A stretch of 64,000 bases of DNA from Streptomyces kurssanovii (GTDB lineage: Bacteria; Actinomycetota; Actinomycetes; Streptomycetales; Streptomycetaceae). Both the position numbers and the translations under genes were made by a program. Below the pieces are notes generated by a model that was given only the letters and a program-made list of their open reading frames with translations, was not told where the DNA came from and did not search any database. Shown here piece after piece: positions 8,258 to 16,015 of the stretch. The stretch covers positions 186,001 through 250,000 of the forward strand of contig NZ_BMTN01000005.1 of assembly GCF_014649695.1 (NCBI RefSeq), read 5' to 3'. Within the stretch, counting starts at the first letter, position 1, and every line of letters begins with the position of its first letter.

Positions 8258-9337
8258 GTGAGCGCGTTGTTCGAGCCCTTCACCCTGCGGTCACTGACCA
8301 TCCCCAACCGCGCCTGGATGGCGCCGATGTGCCAGTACAGCGCCGAGATCTTCGGCCCGAACGCGGGTGTCGCCGGCGACTGGCACTTCGCCCACTACGC
8401 CGCCCGTGCCGCCGGCGGCACGGGACTCGTCCTCGTCGAGGCGACCGCGGTAAGCCCCGAGGGGCGCATCAGCCCCGCCGACCTCGGCATCTGGAACGAC
8501 ACCCAGGTCGCGGCCTTCCGCCGGATCACGGCGTTCCTCGAGAGCCAGGGCACGGTGCCCGGCATCCAGATCGCCCACGCCGGACGCAAGGCGTCGACCG
8601 ACCGGCCGTGGAACGGCGGCGAGCCGGTCGGCCCCGAGCAGCACGGCTGGCAGCCCCTGGCGCCGAGCGCGATCCCGTTCGCCGAGGGGCATCCCGTACC
8701 GGACGAGCTGACCGGCGCGCAGATCGCCGAGATCGTCGGGCAGTTCGCCGACGCGGCCCGCCGCGCCCTGGCCGCCGGGTTCAAGATCGCCGAGATCCAC
8801 GGCGCACACGGCTACCTGATCGGCGAATTCCTCTCGCCGCACAGCAACCACCGCACCGACGAGTACGGGGGCTCCTTCGACAACCGGGTGCGCTTCGCGC
8901 TGGAGGTCGTCGACGCGGTACGCGCCGTCTGGCCCGGGGAACTGCCGCTGTTCTTCCGGATCTCCGCCACCGACTGGCTGGAGGAAGGGGGCTGGACGCC
9001 GGACGACACGGTCCGCTTCGCCTCTCTGCTCAAGGAGCACGGGGTGGACCTCCTGGACGTCTCCAGCGGCGGCAACGCAGCCGGCGTGCGCATCCCCACA
9101 GGCCCCGGCTACCAGGTTCCGTTCGCGGCCCGGGTCAAGGCGGAGACCGGCCTGCCGGTGGCCGCGGTCGGCCTGATCACCGAAGCGGAGCAGGCGGAGA
9201 AGATCCTCGCGAACGGTGAGGCCGACGCGGTGCTGCTCGGCCGCGAGCTGCTCCGCAACCCCTCCTGGGCCCGCCACGCGGCGCGCGAACTCGGCGGCGA
9301 GGTGCACGTGCCGCAGCAGTACCACCGCTCGGTCTGA
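8258..9337 (+). CDS. Old Yellow Enzyme-family NADH:flavin oxidoreductase (YqjM-like)
   Basis: 359 residues from GTG 8258 (CGGAG seven bases ahead). The N-terminus SALFEPFTLRSLTIPNR is the usual start of this TIM-barrel FMN family. MAPMCQYSAE with a Cys near the flavin, IQIAHAGRKAS (the substrate-binding His pair region), and EIHGAHGYLIGEFLSPHSN followed by RTDEYGGS are the hallmark blocks of the thermophilic-like/YqjM class. Members reduce activated alkenes and are often induced by electrophiles or oxidants. The divergent ArsR gene and shared operators suggest inducible detoxification. Confidence 0.9.
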   Translation: MSALFEPFTLRSLTIPNRAWMAPMCQYSAEIFGPNAGVAGDWHFAHYAARAAGGTGLVLVEATAVSPEGRISPADLGIWNDTQVAAFRRITAFLESQGTVPGIQIAHAGRKASTDRPWNGGEPVGPEQHGWQPLAPSAIPFAEGHPVPDELTGAQIAEIVGQFADAARRALAAGFKIAEIHGAHGYLIGEFLSPHSNHRTDEYGGSFDNRVRFALEVVDAVRAVWPGELPLFFRISATDWLEEGGWTPDDTVRFASLLKEHGVDLLDVSSGGNAAGVRIPTGPGYQVPFAARVKAETGLPVAAVGLITEAEQAEKILANGEADAVLLGRELLRNPSWARHAARELGGEVHVPQQYHRSV

Positions 9338-9748
9338 GCGGGGGCGCGGTCACTGGCCGCCGCTCGCGGCGCCGCTCGGGCTGAGCGGGGGGGTCCCGCG
9401 CCGCTGCCGCTCCGTCCGAGCCGGAGGCGGTCCGCGCCGCCGACACGGTCGGTGGACGACTGCGCGCGGACGACGGTCCGCGGCAGCACGGCCGGCGTGG
9501 ACGCCCTTGCCGCCGTGGCCGCGCGCGCCACCGGCCTCCCGCCGGGGCGCGGCGCGGGCCCGGCGGATGTGCGCGGGTTTCCGCCCCACCGATGAGTTCC
9601 GGTCCGGCCGGCGGTCTGCACTTCCATTGCCGGGCCGGCCTGGGTGACGGGCGCCCACCTGCGCCGAGAGCGTCCTGCGGGCCACTGTCGGTGGTCGGGT
9701 GCAGACTGGCCCACAACCGAGACAAAGGCGTCCTGGAGGTAGCAGGTC
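9338..9748. other. 411-bp intergenic gap without recognisable gene
   Basis: I find no coding pattern that resembles a known family in any frame here. The only clear element is the ribosome binding site GGAGGT (9735-9740) for the next gene. The stretch is G+C-rich and has no obvious hairpin of terminator strength. Confidence 0.4.
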
Positions 9749-10834
9749 ATGACCGATGTTCTTCTCACCGTGGGCACACGCAAAGGGCTCTTCATCGGCC
9801 GCAGGAGCGGCGGCACCTGGGAGTTCAGCGGCCCGCACTTCAACGCGCAGGCCGTGTACTCGATCGGCATCGACACCCGCCGGGCCGTCCCACGGCTGCT
9901 GGTCGGCGGCGACAGCGCCCACTGGGGCCCCTCGGTGTTCCATTCCGACGACCTGGGGAAGACCTGGATCGAGCCGGAGAAGCCGGCGGTCAAGTTCCCC
10001 CAGGACACGGGTGCGTCGCTGGAGCGAGTCTGGCAGCTGCACCCCGCCACCGACGCCGACCCGGACGTGGTCTACGCCGGCACCGAGCCCGCGGCGCTCT
10101 TCCGCTCGGAGAACGGCGGCGACAGTTTCGAGCTGGTCCGGCCGCTGTGGGAGCACCCGACACGTTCGCAGTGGGTGCCCGGTGGCGGCGGCGAGGCCGT
10201 CCACACCGTGATCACCGACCCGAGGGACCCGCTGGCCGTGACCGTCGCCGTGTCCACGGCGGGGGTCTTCCGCTCCCGTGACGGCGGGGAGAGCTGGGCC
10301 CCGTCGAACCAGGGCGTGTCGGCCGTCTTCCTGCCCGACCCCAACCCGGAGTTCGGCCAGTGCGTCCACAAGATCGCGCAGGACGCCGTCGACCCCGACC
10401 GTCTGTATCTGCAGAACCACTGGGGCGTGTTCCGCAGTGACGACGCGGGGGCGAAGTGGACCGACATCGGCGCGGGGCTGCCGTCCGACTTCGGTTTCGC
10501 CATGGCGGCCCATCCGCACCGCGCGAACACCGCGTACGTCTTCCCGATCACCGCCGACGCGGACCGTGTTCCCGCCGAGCGCCGCTGCCGCGTCTACCGC
10601 ACCCGTGACGCGGGCGAGACCTGGCAGGCGCTGTCGGCCGGCCTGCCCGAGGGCGACCACTTCGGCACGGTGCTCCGGGACGCCCTGTGCACGGACGACG
10701 CCGACCCGGCGGGCGTCTACTTCGGCAACCGCAACGGCGAGGTCTACGCGAGCGCGGACGACGGCGAGAGCTGGCAACTGCTCGCGTCACATCTGCCGGA
10801 CGTGCTGTGCGTACGGGCGGCCGTCATGAATTGA
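9749..10834 (+). CDS. BNR/Asp-box repeat protein (sialidase-like beta-propeller)
   Basis: 361 residues, no signal peptide, so probably cytoplasmic. Six Asp-box motifs (S-x-D-x-G-x-T-W) recur: HSDDLGKTW, RSENGGDSF, RSRDGGESW, RSDDAGAKW, RTRDAGETW and SADDGESW, marking a six- or seven-bladed propeller of the WD40/YVTN/BNR-like type. Sialidase catalytic residues (FRIP Arg triad) are not evident, so enzymatic activity should not be assumed; many such proteins in actinomycetes are annotated only as exo-alpha-sialidase-like. The ATG follows GGAGGT at ideal spacing. Confidence 0.78.
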   Translation: MTDVLLTVGTRKGLFIGRRSGGTWEFSGPHFNAQAVYSIGIDTRRAVPRLLVGGDSAHWGPSVFHSDDLGKTWIEPEKPAVKFPQDTGASLERVWQLHPATDADPDVVYAGTEPAALFRSENGGDSFELVRPLWEHPTRSQWVPGGGGEAVHTVITDPRDPLAVTVAVSTAGVFRSRDGGESWAPSNQGVSAVFLPDPNPEFGQCVHKIAQDAVDPDRLYLQNHWGVFRSDDAGAKWTDIGAGLPSDFGFAMAAHPHRANTAYVFPITADADRVPAERRCRVYRTRDAGETWQALSAGLPEGDHFGTVLRDALCTDDADPAGVYFGNRNGEVYASADDGESWQLLASHLPDVLCVRAAVMN

Positions 10835-10843
10835 CGGCCACGC

Positions 10844-11185
10844 TCACGGCAGTCCCAAGGCTTCTCGACCGCCGGCGCCGGGGTGCGGCGGAGGGAGCAG
10901 ACGCCCGGCGCGACCGGTGAGGAGCATGAGAAGCGCCGAGACGGGCGCGCGGACCTCCTCCCCCGCGCCGCGGGCGGCGACGAGCCGGGCCTTGGGGAGC
11001 GGCCAGGGCCGGGGCGGGAAGCGCAGGGTCCATACCCGGTCCGCCGCGTCGGCCGCGGCGGAAACCGGCATCGTGCGCTCTCGGCCCGGCGCCAGGGCGA
11101 TGTCCTGGCCGTGCACCAGGATGTCCACGGCAAGCAACCGGATGACGCAACCGCGCCAGGCGCTGACGCCGGTGCGGGAGATCAC
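10844..11185 (-). pseudogene. Remnant of a mycothiol-dependent maleylpyruvate isomerase-type gene
   Basis: The frame reads LLAVDILVHGQDIALAPGRE, MPVSAAADAADRVWTL and EVRAPVSALLMLLTGR, the C-terminal half of mycothiol-dependent maleylpyruvate isomerase/DinB-like proteins (about 200 residues when complete). The N-terminal half with the metal-binding helices is absent: only 172 bp separate this from ung and they do not encode it. A few residues are also missing before the EVRAP block, and the expected PAVEK ending is found in another frame, indicating a frameshift near 10880. I therefore call it a decayed gene. Confidence 0.7.
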
Positions 11186-11357
11186 CGAGCCGTACGCGTG
11201 TCGCCCGCCCCGTTCAACTGCTTACGCCCGCCAAGTGCGGGCAGCACCCGCCCTCCGGGTGGGAGTCTCGGCAGGCGAGCGCCCGAGGCCGGCGGGCGGG
11301 GCCCTCAGCGGGCGCACGGGCGCCCGGTCAGGAAGCCCGTGGCCGCGAAGCGCCTCC

Positions 11358-12035
11358 CTACGGGAGCCGCCAGTCGACGGGCTGGGCCCCCTGGCGGAGC
11401 AGGAGTTCGTTGGTGCGGCTGAAGGGCCGTGAGCCGAAGAAGCCCCGGTCCGCCGACATGGGCGAGGGGTGCGCGGACTCGATGGCCGGCAGGTCGCCCA
11501 GCAGAGGGCGGGCATTGCGGGCGTCACGCCCCCACAGCACGGACACCAGCGGCTTGCCCCGGGCGGCGAGCGCCCTGATGGCCTGCTCCGTCACTTCTTC
11601 CCAGCCCTTGCCGCGATGCGCCCCGGGCTTGCGAGGGGCCGTGGTCAGCGCCCTGTTGAGCAGCAGCACGCCCTGACGGGTCCAGGGAGTGAGGTCGCCG
11701 TTCGACGGGCGGTCCACGCCGAGGTCCGTGTGCAGCTCCCGGAAGATGTTCTCCAGACTTCCCGGCAGCGATCGGACCTCCGGGGCGACCGCGAAGCTGT
11801 GTCCGATCGCCATTCCCGGTGTGGGGTACGGGTCCTGTCCCACTATCAGCACGCGCACCTCGTCGAAGGGCTGCTGAAAGGCGCGCAGAACATGCTGCCC
11901 TGCCGGCAGATAGGTGCGGCCAGCCGCGATCTCCGCGCGCAGGAAGTCACCCATCGCCCCGATGCGCCCGGCCACGGGACGCAGCGCCTCGGCCCATCCG
12001 GGCTCCACAAGTTCACTCAACGGTCGTGCTGCCAC
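11358..12035 (-). CDS. ung: Uracil-DNA glycosylase, family 1
   Basis: 225 residues, the usual length. The catalytic water-activating motif is [16 protein letters not shown] (Asp near residue 66), uracil recognition uses LLLNRALT (Asn), and the leucine-loop motif [19 protein letters not shown] carries the catalytic His. It removes uracil from DNA at the first step of base excision repair. The start is GTG 12035; the ribosome binding site is weak (GACGGG). The last 20 codons have a diverged duplicate at 12316-12378 on the other strand. Confidence 0.93.
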   Translation of the reverse strand: MAARPLSELVEPGWAEALRPVAGRIGAMGDFLRAEIAAGRTYLPAGQHVLRAFQQPFDEVRVLIVGQDPYPTPGMAIGHSFAVAPEVRSLPGSLENIFRELHTDLGVDRPSNGDLTPWTRQGVLLLNRALTTAPRKPGAHRGKGWEEVTEQAIRALAARGKPLVSVLWGRDARNARPLLGDLPAIESAHPSPMSADRGFFGSRPFSRTNELLLRQGAQPVDWRLP

Positions 12036-12118
12036 GGCCCGTCACTCTACCGGCCCACAGGGTGCCCTCCGACCGGTGGCGGAGTGCCTGCGCGGCGGAG
12101 ACACGTCGACGCCCACCC

Positions 12119-12166
12119 CCTCGACCGTGTTCCGGCGTCCGCCCTCGACCGTGTTCCGGCGTCCGC
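12119..12166. repeat. Two tandem copies of a 24-bp unit
   Basis: The 24 bases at 12119-12142 are repeated exactly at 12143-12166 (unit begins CCTCGACCGTGTT and ends CGTCCGC). They lie in the 339-bp gap upstream of the BadF-type kinase gene. Together with the ung remnant further right this is all I can identify in that gap. Confidence 0.9.
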
Positions 12167-12315
12167 CCGCCGGCGAGGCCGCCGTGGCGTGGCGGGACCG
12201 GCACTCCACCGGTCCCGCGCCCGCACCGCGACGTCCCCAACCGCCGCCGTCGCGCCCCGACATGCCAGCCCTGCGGATAGGCTGCCGCCGTCGTTGCCGG
12301 TCCGCTTCGTCCTGG

Positions 12316-12378
12316 AGTCGCGTGAACGAGCTGTTGCTGCGTCAAGGCGCCCGTCCTTTCAGCCGGCGGCTGCCGTGA
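12316..12378 (+). pseudogene. Remnant of a second ung gene (last 20 codons)
   Basis: The frame reads [20 protein letters not shown] and then TGA. The intact ung protein ends [20 protein letters not shown]: 15 of 20 residues agree and most codons differ synonymously, so this is a diverged paralogous 3' end and not a recent copy. Similarity fades just upstream. Its TGA overlaps the GTG start of the next gene (GTGA), which suggests that a second, complete ung gene once preceded and was coupled to the kinase gene. Confidence 0.65.
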
Positions 12379-13385
12379 CCTGGGTGCTGGGTGTGGACTC
12401 CGGCGGCTCCGGACTGCGCGCGGCGCTCGCGGAGGCCGCGCGGCCGGAACAGGCGCGGACCGCGTTCTCCGGCGAGCCGGTGCGCACCGGCGGCGCGGGG
12501 ATCGACGCCGGGCACATGCGGGAGCAGTTGGTCCCCATGGTGCGGGAGCTGATGGAGCAGGCCGGGGCCGGCCGGCTGTCCGCCGTGGTGATCGGCGCGG
12601 CGGGAATGGCCACACTCGGCGACCGGCTGCGGGCCGAACTGCCCGCCGCGCTGGGCAGCCAGCTCGGCGTACATCGCCTGGGGCTGGCCGCCGACGCGGT
12701 CACCGCGTACGCGGGCGCGCTGGGCGACAGGTCCGGGGCCGTGGTCGCCGCCGGCACCGGGATGATCGCTCTCGGCACCGATCTGACCTCCTGGCGCCGT
12801 GCCGACGGCTGGGGTCACCTGCTCGGCGACTGCGGCAGCGGCGCCTGGATCGGAAGGGCGGGCCTCGAGGCGGCGCTGCGCGCCCACGACGGCCGGCGGG
12901 GCGGCTCGGCCGCGCTCCTGGAGCGGATGGAGTCGACGCTCGGCCCGGCCTCGGAGCTGCCGGGGATGGTCTACCCCCGCACGGACCGGCCCGCGGTGCT
13001 CGCCTCCTTCGCACCGGAGGTCGGCCGGTGCGCCGGGCACGACCGGGTGGCCGCCGGCATCCTCGAGCGGGCCGCGGCGCACATCGCGGAGGCCGCCGCC
13101 GCTGTCTGCCCTCCGGCGGACGAGGTGCCGGAGGGCTGCGAGGTCGCTCTGACCGGGGGGCTGCTGAAGCTCGGGGAACCGCTGCTCGGCCCGCTGCGGG
13201 CCGAGCTGGCCGAGCAACTGCCGCACGCCCGCCAGGTGCCGGCGGACGGCGACCCGCTCTTCGGGGCGCTGCGCCTCGCGGCTTCTCTCGCGGCCGGTGA
13301 GCTGCGGCTTCCGGCGCATCCGACCATGCTCTACGTAGCAGGTGGGACGGGGTTGCGGGCCGACCACGAGAACCCCACCGGATAA
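12375..13385 (+). CDS. BadF/BadG-type ATPase, N-acetylglucosamine kinase-like
   Basis: 336 residues from GTG 12375. It has the ASKHA fold motifs: phosphate-1 VLGVDSGGSGLRAAL at the N-terminus, phosphate-2 region GAVVAAGTGMIALG (near residue 120), GWGHLLGDCGSGAWIG as in eukaryotic-type GlcNAc kinases, and adenosine motif ALTGGLLKLGEPLL. Such proteins phosphorylate amino sugars (GlcNAc) or serve as related sugar kinases. The start overlaps the stop codon of an ung remnant. A DasR-like site 2.6 kb away at 15953 is not at its promoter, so no common control is claimed. Confidence 0.8.
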   Translation: MTWVLGVDSGGSGLRAALAEAARPEQARTAFSGEPVRTGGAGIDAGHMREQLVPMVRELMEQAGAGRLSAVVIGAAGMATLGDRLRAELPAALGSQLGVHRLGLAADAVTAYAGALGDRSGAVVAAGTGMIALGTDLTSWRRADGWGHLLGDCGSGAWIGRAGLEAALRAHDGRRGGSAALLERMESTLGPASELPGMVYPRTDRPAVLASFAPEVGRCAGHDRVAAGILERAAAHIAEAAAAVCPPADEVPEGCEVALTGGLLKLGEPLLGPLRAELAEQLPHARQVPADGDPLFGALRLAASLAAGELRLPAHPTMLYVAGGTGLRADHENPTG

Positions 13386-13457
13386 ACCGGGACAGATGAC
13401 GCTCGTCCGCCCCCTCCCCGAACAGCCGCTCAGGCAAAACCAGTAGCATGCGGCGCC

Positions 13458-14375
13458 ATGAGCTCCTCCACTGGGCCTGCACCCGGCCTGCCTGTACGAA
13501 TGCCGCGACCCCGCCAGTCCGGGCGACACCGTCGCCCGGAGCCCGTGGCGGCTCCCGAGGGCGCGCCCGCCCTTGTGCTCGCCGTGCCCGGCGCCCCGTC
13601 GCCGACCACGCGCAGCCTGGCCGAAGAGGTCATAAGCATCGCCCGGTCCGAGCTGCCCGGTCTCGACGTCGCCATCGGCTACCTCGACGGTGACGACGCC
13701 GAGTACCCCAGGCTGCAGAGCGTGCTCGCGCACACCGCCGCCCGGCGTGCCGAGCGCTACGAGATCGCCAAGGCCGCCGGCCGTGAGGTGGCGGCTCCCG
13801 AGGGACCCGCCGCTGTCGTGGTGCCGCTGCTGGCGGGCCCGGACAACGCGCTGATGCGCCGCGTCCGCCAGGCGGTCATGGAAAGCCGCGCCGCCGCGGA
13901 GCTGACCGACGTCCTCGGCCCGCACCCGCTGCTGGCGGAGGCCGTGCACGTACGCCTCTCCGAGGCCGGGCTGGCCCGCGCCGACCGCGCCCGTCTGTTC
14001 ACGGTGGCCACCGCCGCCGACGGCATCATCCTGGCCACCGTGGGCGGCGAGGAAGCGGTGCAGGCCGCGGGGATCACCGGCATGCTGCTCGCCGCGCGCC
14101 TGGCCGTGCCGGTGATGGCCGCCGCGCTCGACGAGGAGGGCTCTGTCGCCGCGATCGCGGAGCAGCTGCGTGGCTCCGGGTCGGTGCAGTTGGCCCTCGC
14201 CCCGTACCTGGTGGGCCCGGAGCTGCCCGAGGGTCTGCTCGACGCCGCCGCGAAGGACGCGGGCTGCGCGGCCGCGGAGGCGCTCGGCGCGTACCCGGCG
14301 ATCGGCAAGCTGGTCCTGTCGCAGTACACGACCGCGCTGGGCATCGCGCCGCAGCCCGGGACGCCGCCCCACTGA
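13458..14375 (+). CDS. CbiX/SirB-like protein lacking chelatase histidines
   Basis: 305 residues with the two-half layout of sirohydrochlorin/cobaltochelatase proteins: half one ALVLAVPGAPSPTTRSLAEE through AAVVVPLLAGPDNALM, half two AVHVRLSEAGL through LALAPYLVGPELPEG and AYPAIGKLVLSQY. In active CbiX the first strand ends in HGSxxP and the later strand of the same domain has a second metal-binding His; here these positions read VPGAPSP and LAGPDNA. Both usual ligands are therefore gone in the first half. The fold call is good, chelatase activity is doubtful. A very long hairpin terminator follows. Confidence 0.72.
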   Translation: MSSSTGPAPGLPVRMPRPRQSGRHRRPEPVAAPEGAPALVLAVPGAPSPTTRSLAEEVISIARSELPGLDVAIGYLDGDDAEYPRLQSVLAHTAARRAERYEIAKAAGREVAAPEGPAAVVVPLLAGPDNALMRRVRQAVMESRAAAELTDVLGPHPLLAEAVHVRLSEAGLARADRARLFTVATAADGIILATVGGEEAVQAAGITGMLLAARLAVPVMAAALDEEGSVAAIAEQLRGSGSVQLALAPYLVGPELPEGLLDAAAKDAGCAAAEALGAYPAIGKLVLSQYTTALGIAPQPGTPPH

Positions 14376-14412
14376 CGCCACCGGGCGGCGGTCAGGGCCG
14401 ACGAGGAGCTTC

Positions 14413-14474
14413 CGCAGCGCGCAGGGCCCGTGCCGGGCGACTCATGTCGCCCGGCACGGGCCCTGTGCGCTGCG
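14413..14474. terminator. 29-bp-stem hairpin terminator
   Basis: Bases 14413-14441 pair with 14446-14474 around the loop TCAT; all pairs are Watson-Crick except one G-T. It lies 37 bp after the CbiX-like gene and upstream of nothing on the other strand except a repeat region, so it mainly ends the rightward transcript. Confidence 0.85.
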
Positions 14475-14544
14475 TCGGGCGAGCGCGCCGAGGCGTGACC
14501 GGTGCGCATGCCGCGGCCTGCACACGATCCCGGAGCCCGGTTGC

Positions 14545-14742
14545 GCGGGGCCGCCCATCGGCAAGTCGGTGCTACGCCCGCGCTTGAGCCACCGGCATCG
14601 GCGTGCCTGTGCCGCGCGGCCTACCGGCAAGCCGGTGTCGCCCCCGCGCAACAGCAACCGGCATCCGCGTCCCCCGGCCACACGGCCGAACGGCATGCCG
14701 GTGGCACGCCCTCCGACCGCCGGCGTAGGCGGCCCTGGCGCA
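14545..14742. repeat. Three degenerate 66-bp tandem units
   Basis: Units at 14545-14610, 14611-14676 and 14677-14742 share the core GGCC-N4-CGGCAAG/TG-CCGGT and an ACCGGCAT block. The 66-bp period is 22 codons; on the minus strand each unit reads like TGLPVGRAA followed by RxCRxLxRG. The minus frame (14442-14795, 117 codons) has no convincing ribosome binding site and ends inside the terminator, so I list a repeat and not a gene. This accounts for most of the 460-bp gap 14376-14835. Confidence 0.6.
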
Positions 14743-14835
14743 CGCCACGTACGCCGCAGCCGGGCGCTTGCCGGGCCGTCGGCGTCGGCGGCCATGGCGT
14801 ACGCCTCCGGCGCCGCCCGGCGTGCGTCCCCAGAG

Positions 14836-15885
14836 TCAGGCGAAGACCACGCAGGACGCCGCCGGAACGGCGAGCGACCCCTTGCGGTGGGGGATGCCCG
14901 TCGCCGGGTCCACGGTGAACCAGGTCACGTCGCCCGAGCGCTCGTTCGCCGCGTAGAGCCGGCGGCCCGTCGGGTCGAGTGCCAGGTCCCGTGGCCAGTT
15001 CCCGCCGCACGGCACGTTGGTGACGAGCGTCGCCCGCTCCCCTGTCGCGTCGAGAGCGAGCACGGCGATGCTGTCGTGTCCGCGAACCGCGGCCCACAGG
15101 TGCCGGCCGTCGTGCGAGACGACGGGCACGGAGGGGTAGGCGGGGCCGGTCGTGCCGTCCGGGACCACCGGTGTCTCGCCGACCGGTTCCAGCAGGCCGG
15201 CGGCCGGGTCCCAGCGGCACAGGGTGACGGTCGGCTCGAGTTCACCGAGTACGTAGGCGTGCCGCCCGTCCGGATGAAAGGCGAGGTGGCGCGGCCCCAT
15301 GCCCGGGCGCAGCGGCGTCTCACGGTGGGGCGTCAGGGCGCCCGCTGCGGTGTCGAGCGCGCAGATCCGTACCGAATCGGTCCCGAGGTCGACGCTGAGC
15401 ACCCAGCGCCCGGTCGGGTCCGGAAGCACCTGGTGGGCGTGCGGCGCGCGCTGGCGCTGGGGTACGGGGCCGTCTCCCTCGTGCCGCATGACGCCGCCGA
15501 GGGGTCCGGGCGCGCCGTCGGTGCCCACGGGCAGGACGCTGACACTGCCGGAGCCGTAGTTGGCGGTCATCAGGTGCCCCTGCGAGACCGCGATGTGCGT
15601 CGGGGCCCCGCCGCCCACCGGCACCTGTCGACCGATGGGCCGCGGTGCCCCTTCGGTGGCGGCGAGGGCCGCCACCGCCCCGTCCGCCGTCTCGGAGACC
15701 GTGTAGAGGACTGTGCCGGCCGGTGTCGTCACGGCGGCCAGGTACGAGGGATCGGCGACGGCGTCGCTCGCCCCTGTCTCGGTGAGTGCTCCGGTTCCCG
15801 GATCCACGGCCGCGGCGACGATGCCGCGTCCGCCCGCCGAGGTGTACGAGCCGATGAAGGCCCGTCCCGCGCTGTTGTCCGCCAC
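14836..15885 (-). CDS. Lactonase family (YbhE/Pgl-type) seven-bladed propeller
   Basis: 349 residues from GTG 15885 (AGAGGGG upstream). The N-terminus RAFIGSYTSAGGRGI, the blocks APTHIAVSQGHLMTANYGSG, APHAHQVLPDPTGRWVLSVD, GPRHLAFHPDGRHAYVLGEL and NWPRDLALDPTGRRLYAANE match the 6-phosphogluconolactonase-like propeller family, including the metal/phosphate-binding His of HxHQ and PRHL/PRDL. Members hydrolyse 6-phosphogluconolactone or other lactones. There is no signal peptide. A DasR-like 16-bp site lies 68 bp upstream, so amino-sugar control is possible. Confidence 0.85.
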   Translation of the reverse strand: MADNSAGRAFIGSYTSAGGRGIVAAAVDPGTGALTETGASDAVADPSYLAAVTTPAGTVLYTVSETADGAVAALAATEGAPRPIGRQVPVGGGAPTHIAVSQGHLMTANYGSGSVSVLPVGTDGAPGPLGGVMRHEGDGPVPQRQRAPHAHQVLPDPTGRWVLSVDLGTDSVRICALDTAAGALTPHRETPLRPGMGPRHLAFHPDGRHAYVLGELEPTVTLCRWDPAAGLLEPVGETPVVPDGTTGPAYPSVPVVSHDGRHLWAAVRGHDSIAVLALDATGERATLVTNVPCGGNWPRDLALDPTGRRLYAANERSGDVTWFTVDPATGIPHRKGSLAVPAASCVVFA

Positions 15886-15952
15886 TGTGCCGCCCCTCTT
15901 CGGCCCGTCGGCCGTCCGTCACGGATCACTGCTGCCGCCAAGAAGGTAGCAG

Positions 15953-15968
15953 GTTGGTCCAGACCAAT
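15953..15968. promoter_or_regulatory. DasR-responsive-element-like palindrome
   Basis: GTTGGTCCAGACCAAT contains TTGGTC-CA-GACCAA, a perfect 6+2+6 inverted repeat, and its core TGGTCCAGACCA differs by one base from the dre core TGGTCTAGACCA bound by the GntR regulator DasR in Streptomyces. It lies 68-83 bp upstream of the lactonase start, where the promoter is expected. The match is seen; DasR control is inferred. Confidence 0.5.
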
Positions 15969-16015
15969 CGGGTGATTGGCGTGACGGACGTGCCGCCGCC
16001 CCGCAGGGGACGGAT

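Noticed and set aside
9749-10834. True sialidase
   Set aside because: Asp-boxes are present but the catalytic Arg triad and FRIP motif are not seen, and there is no signal peptide.
12342-14381. 679-codon minus-strand frame opposite the kinase and CbiX-like genes
   Set aside because: Antisense shadow spanning two real genes; no motif and no ribosome binding site.
14442-14795. 117-codon minus-strand frame over the 66-bp repeats
   Set aside because: No ribosome binding site, ends within the terminator stem; kept as a repeat only.
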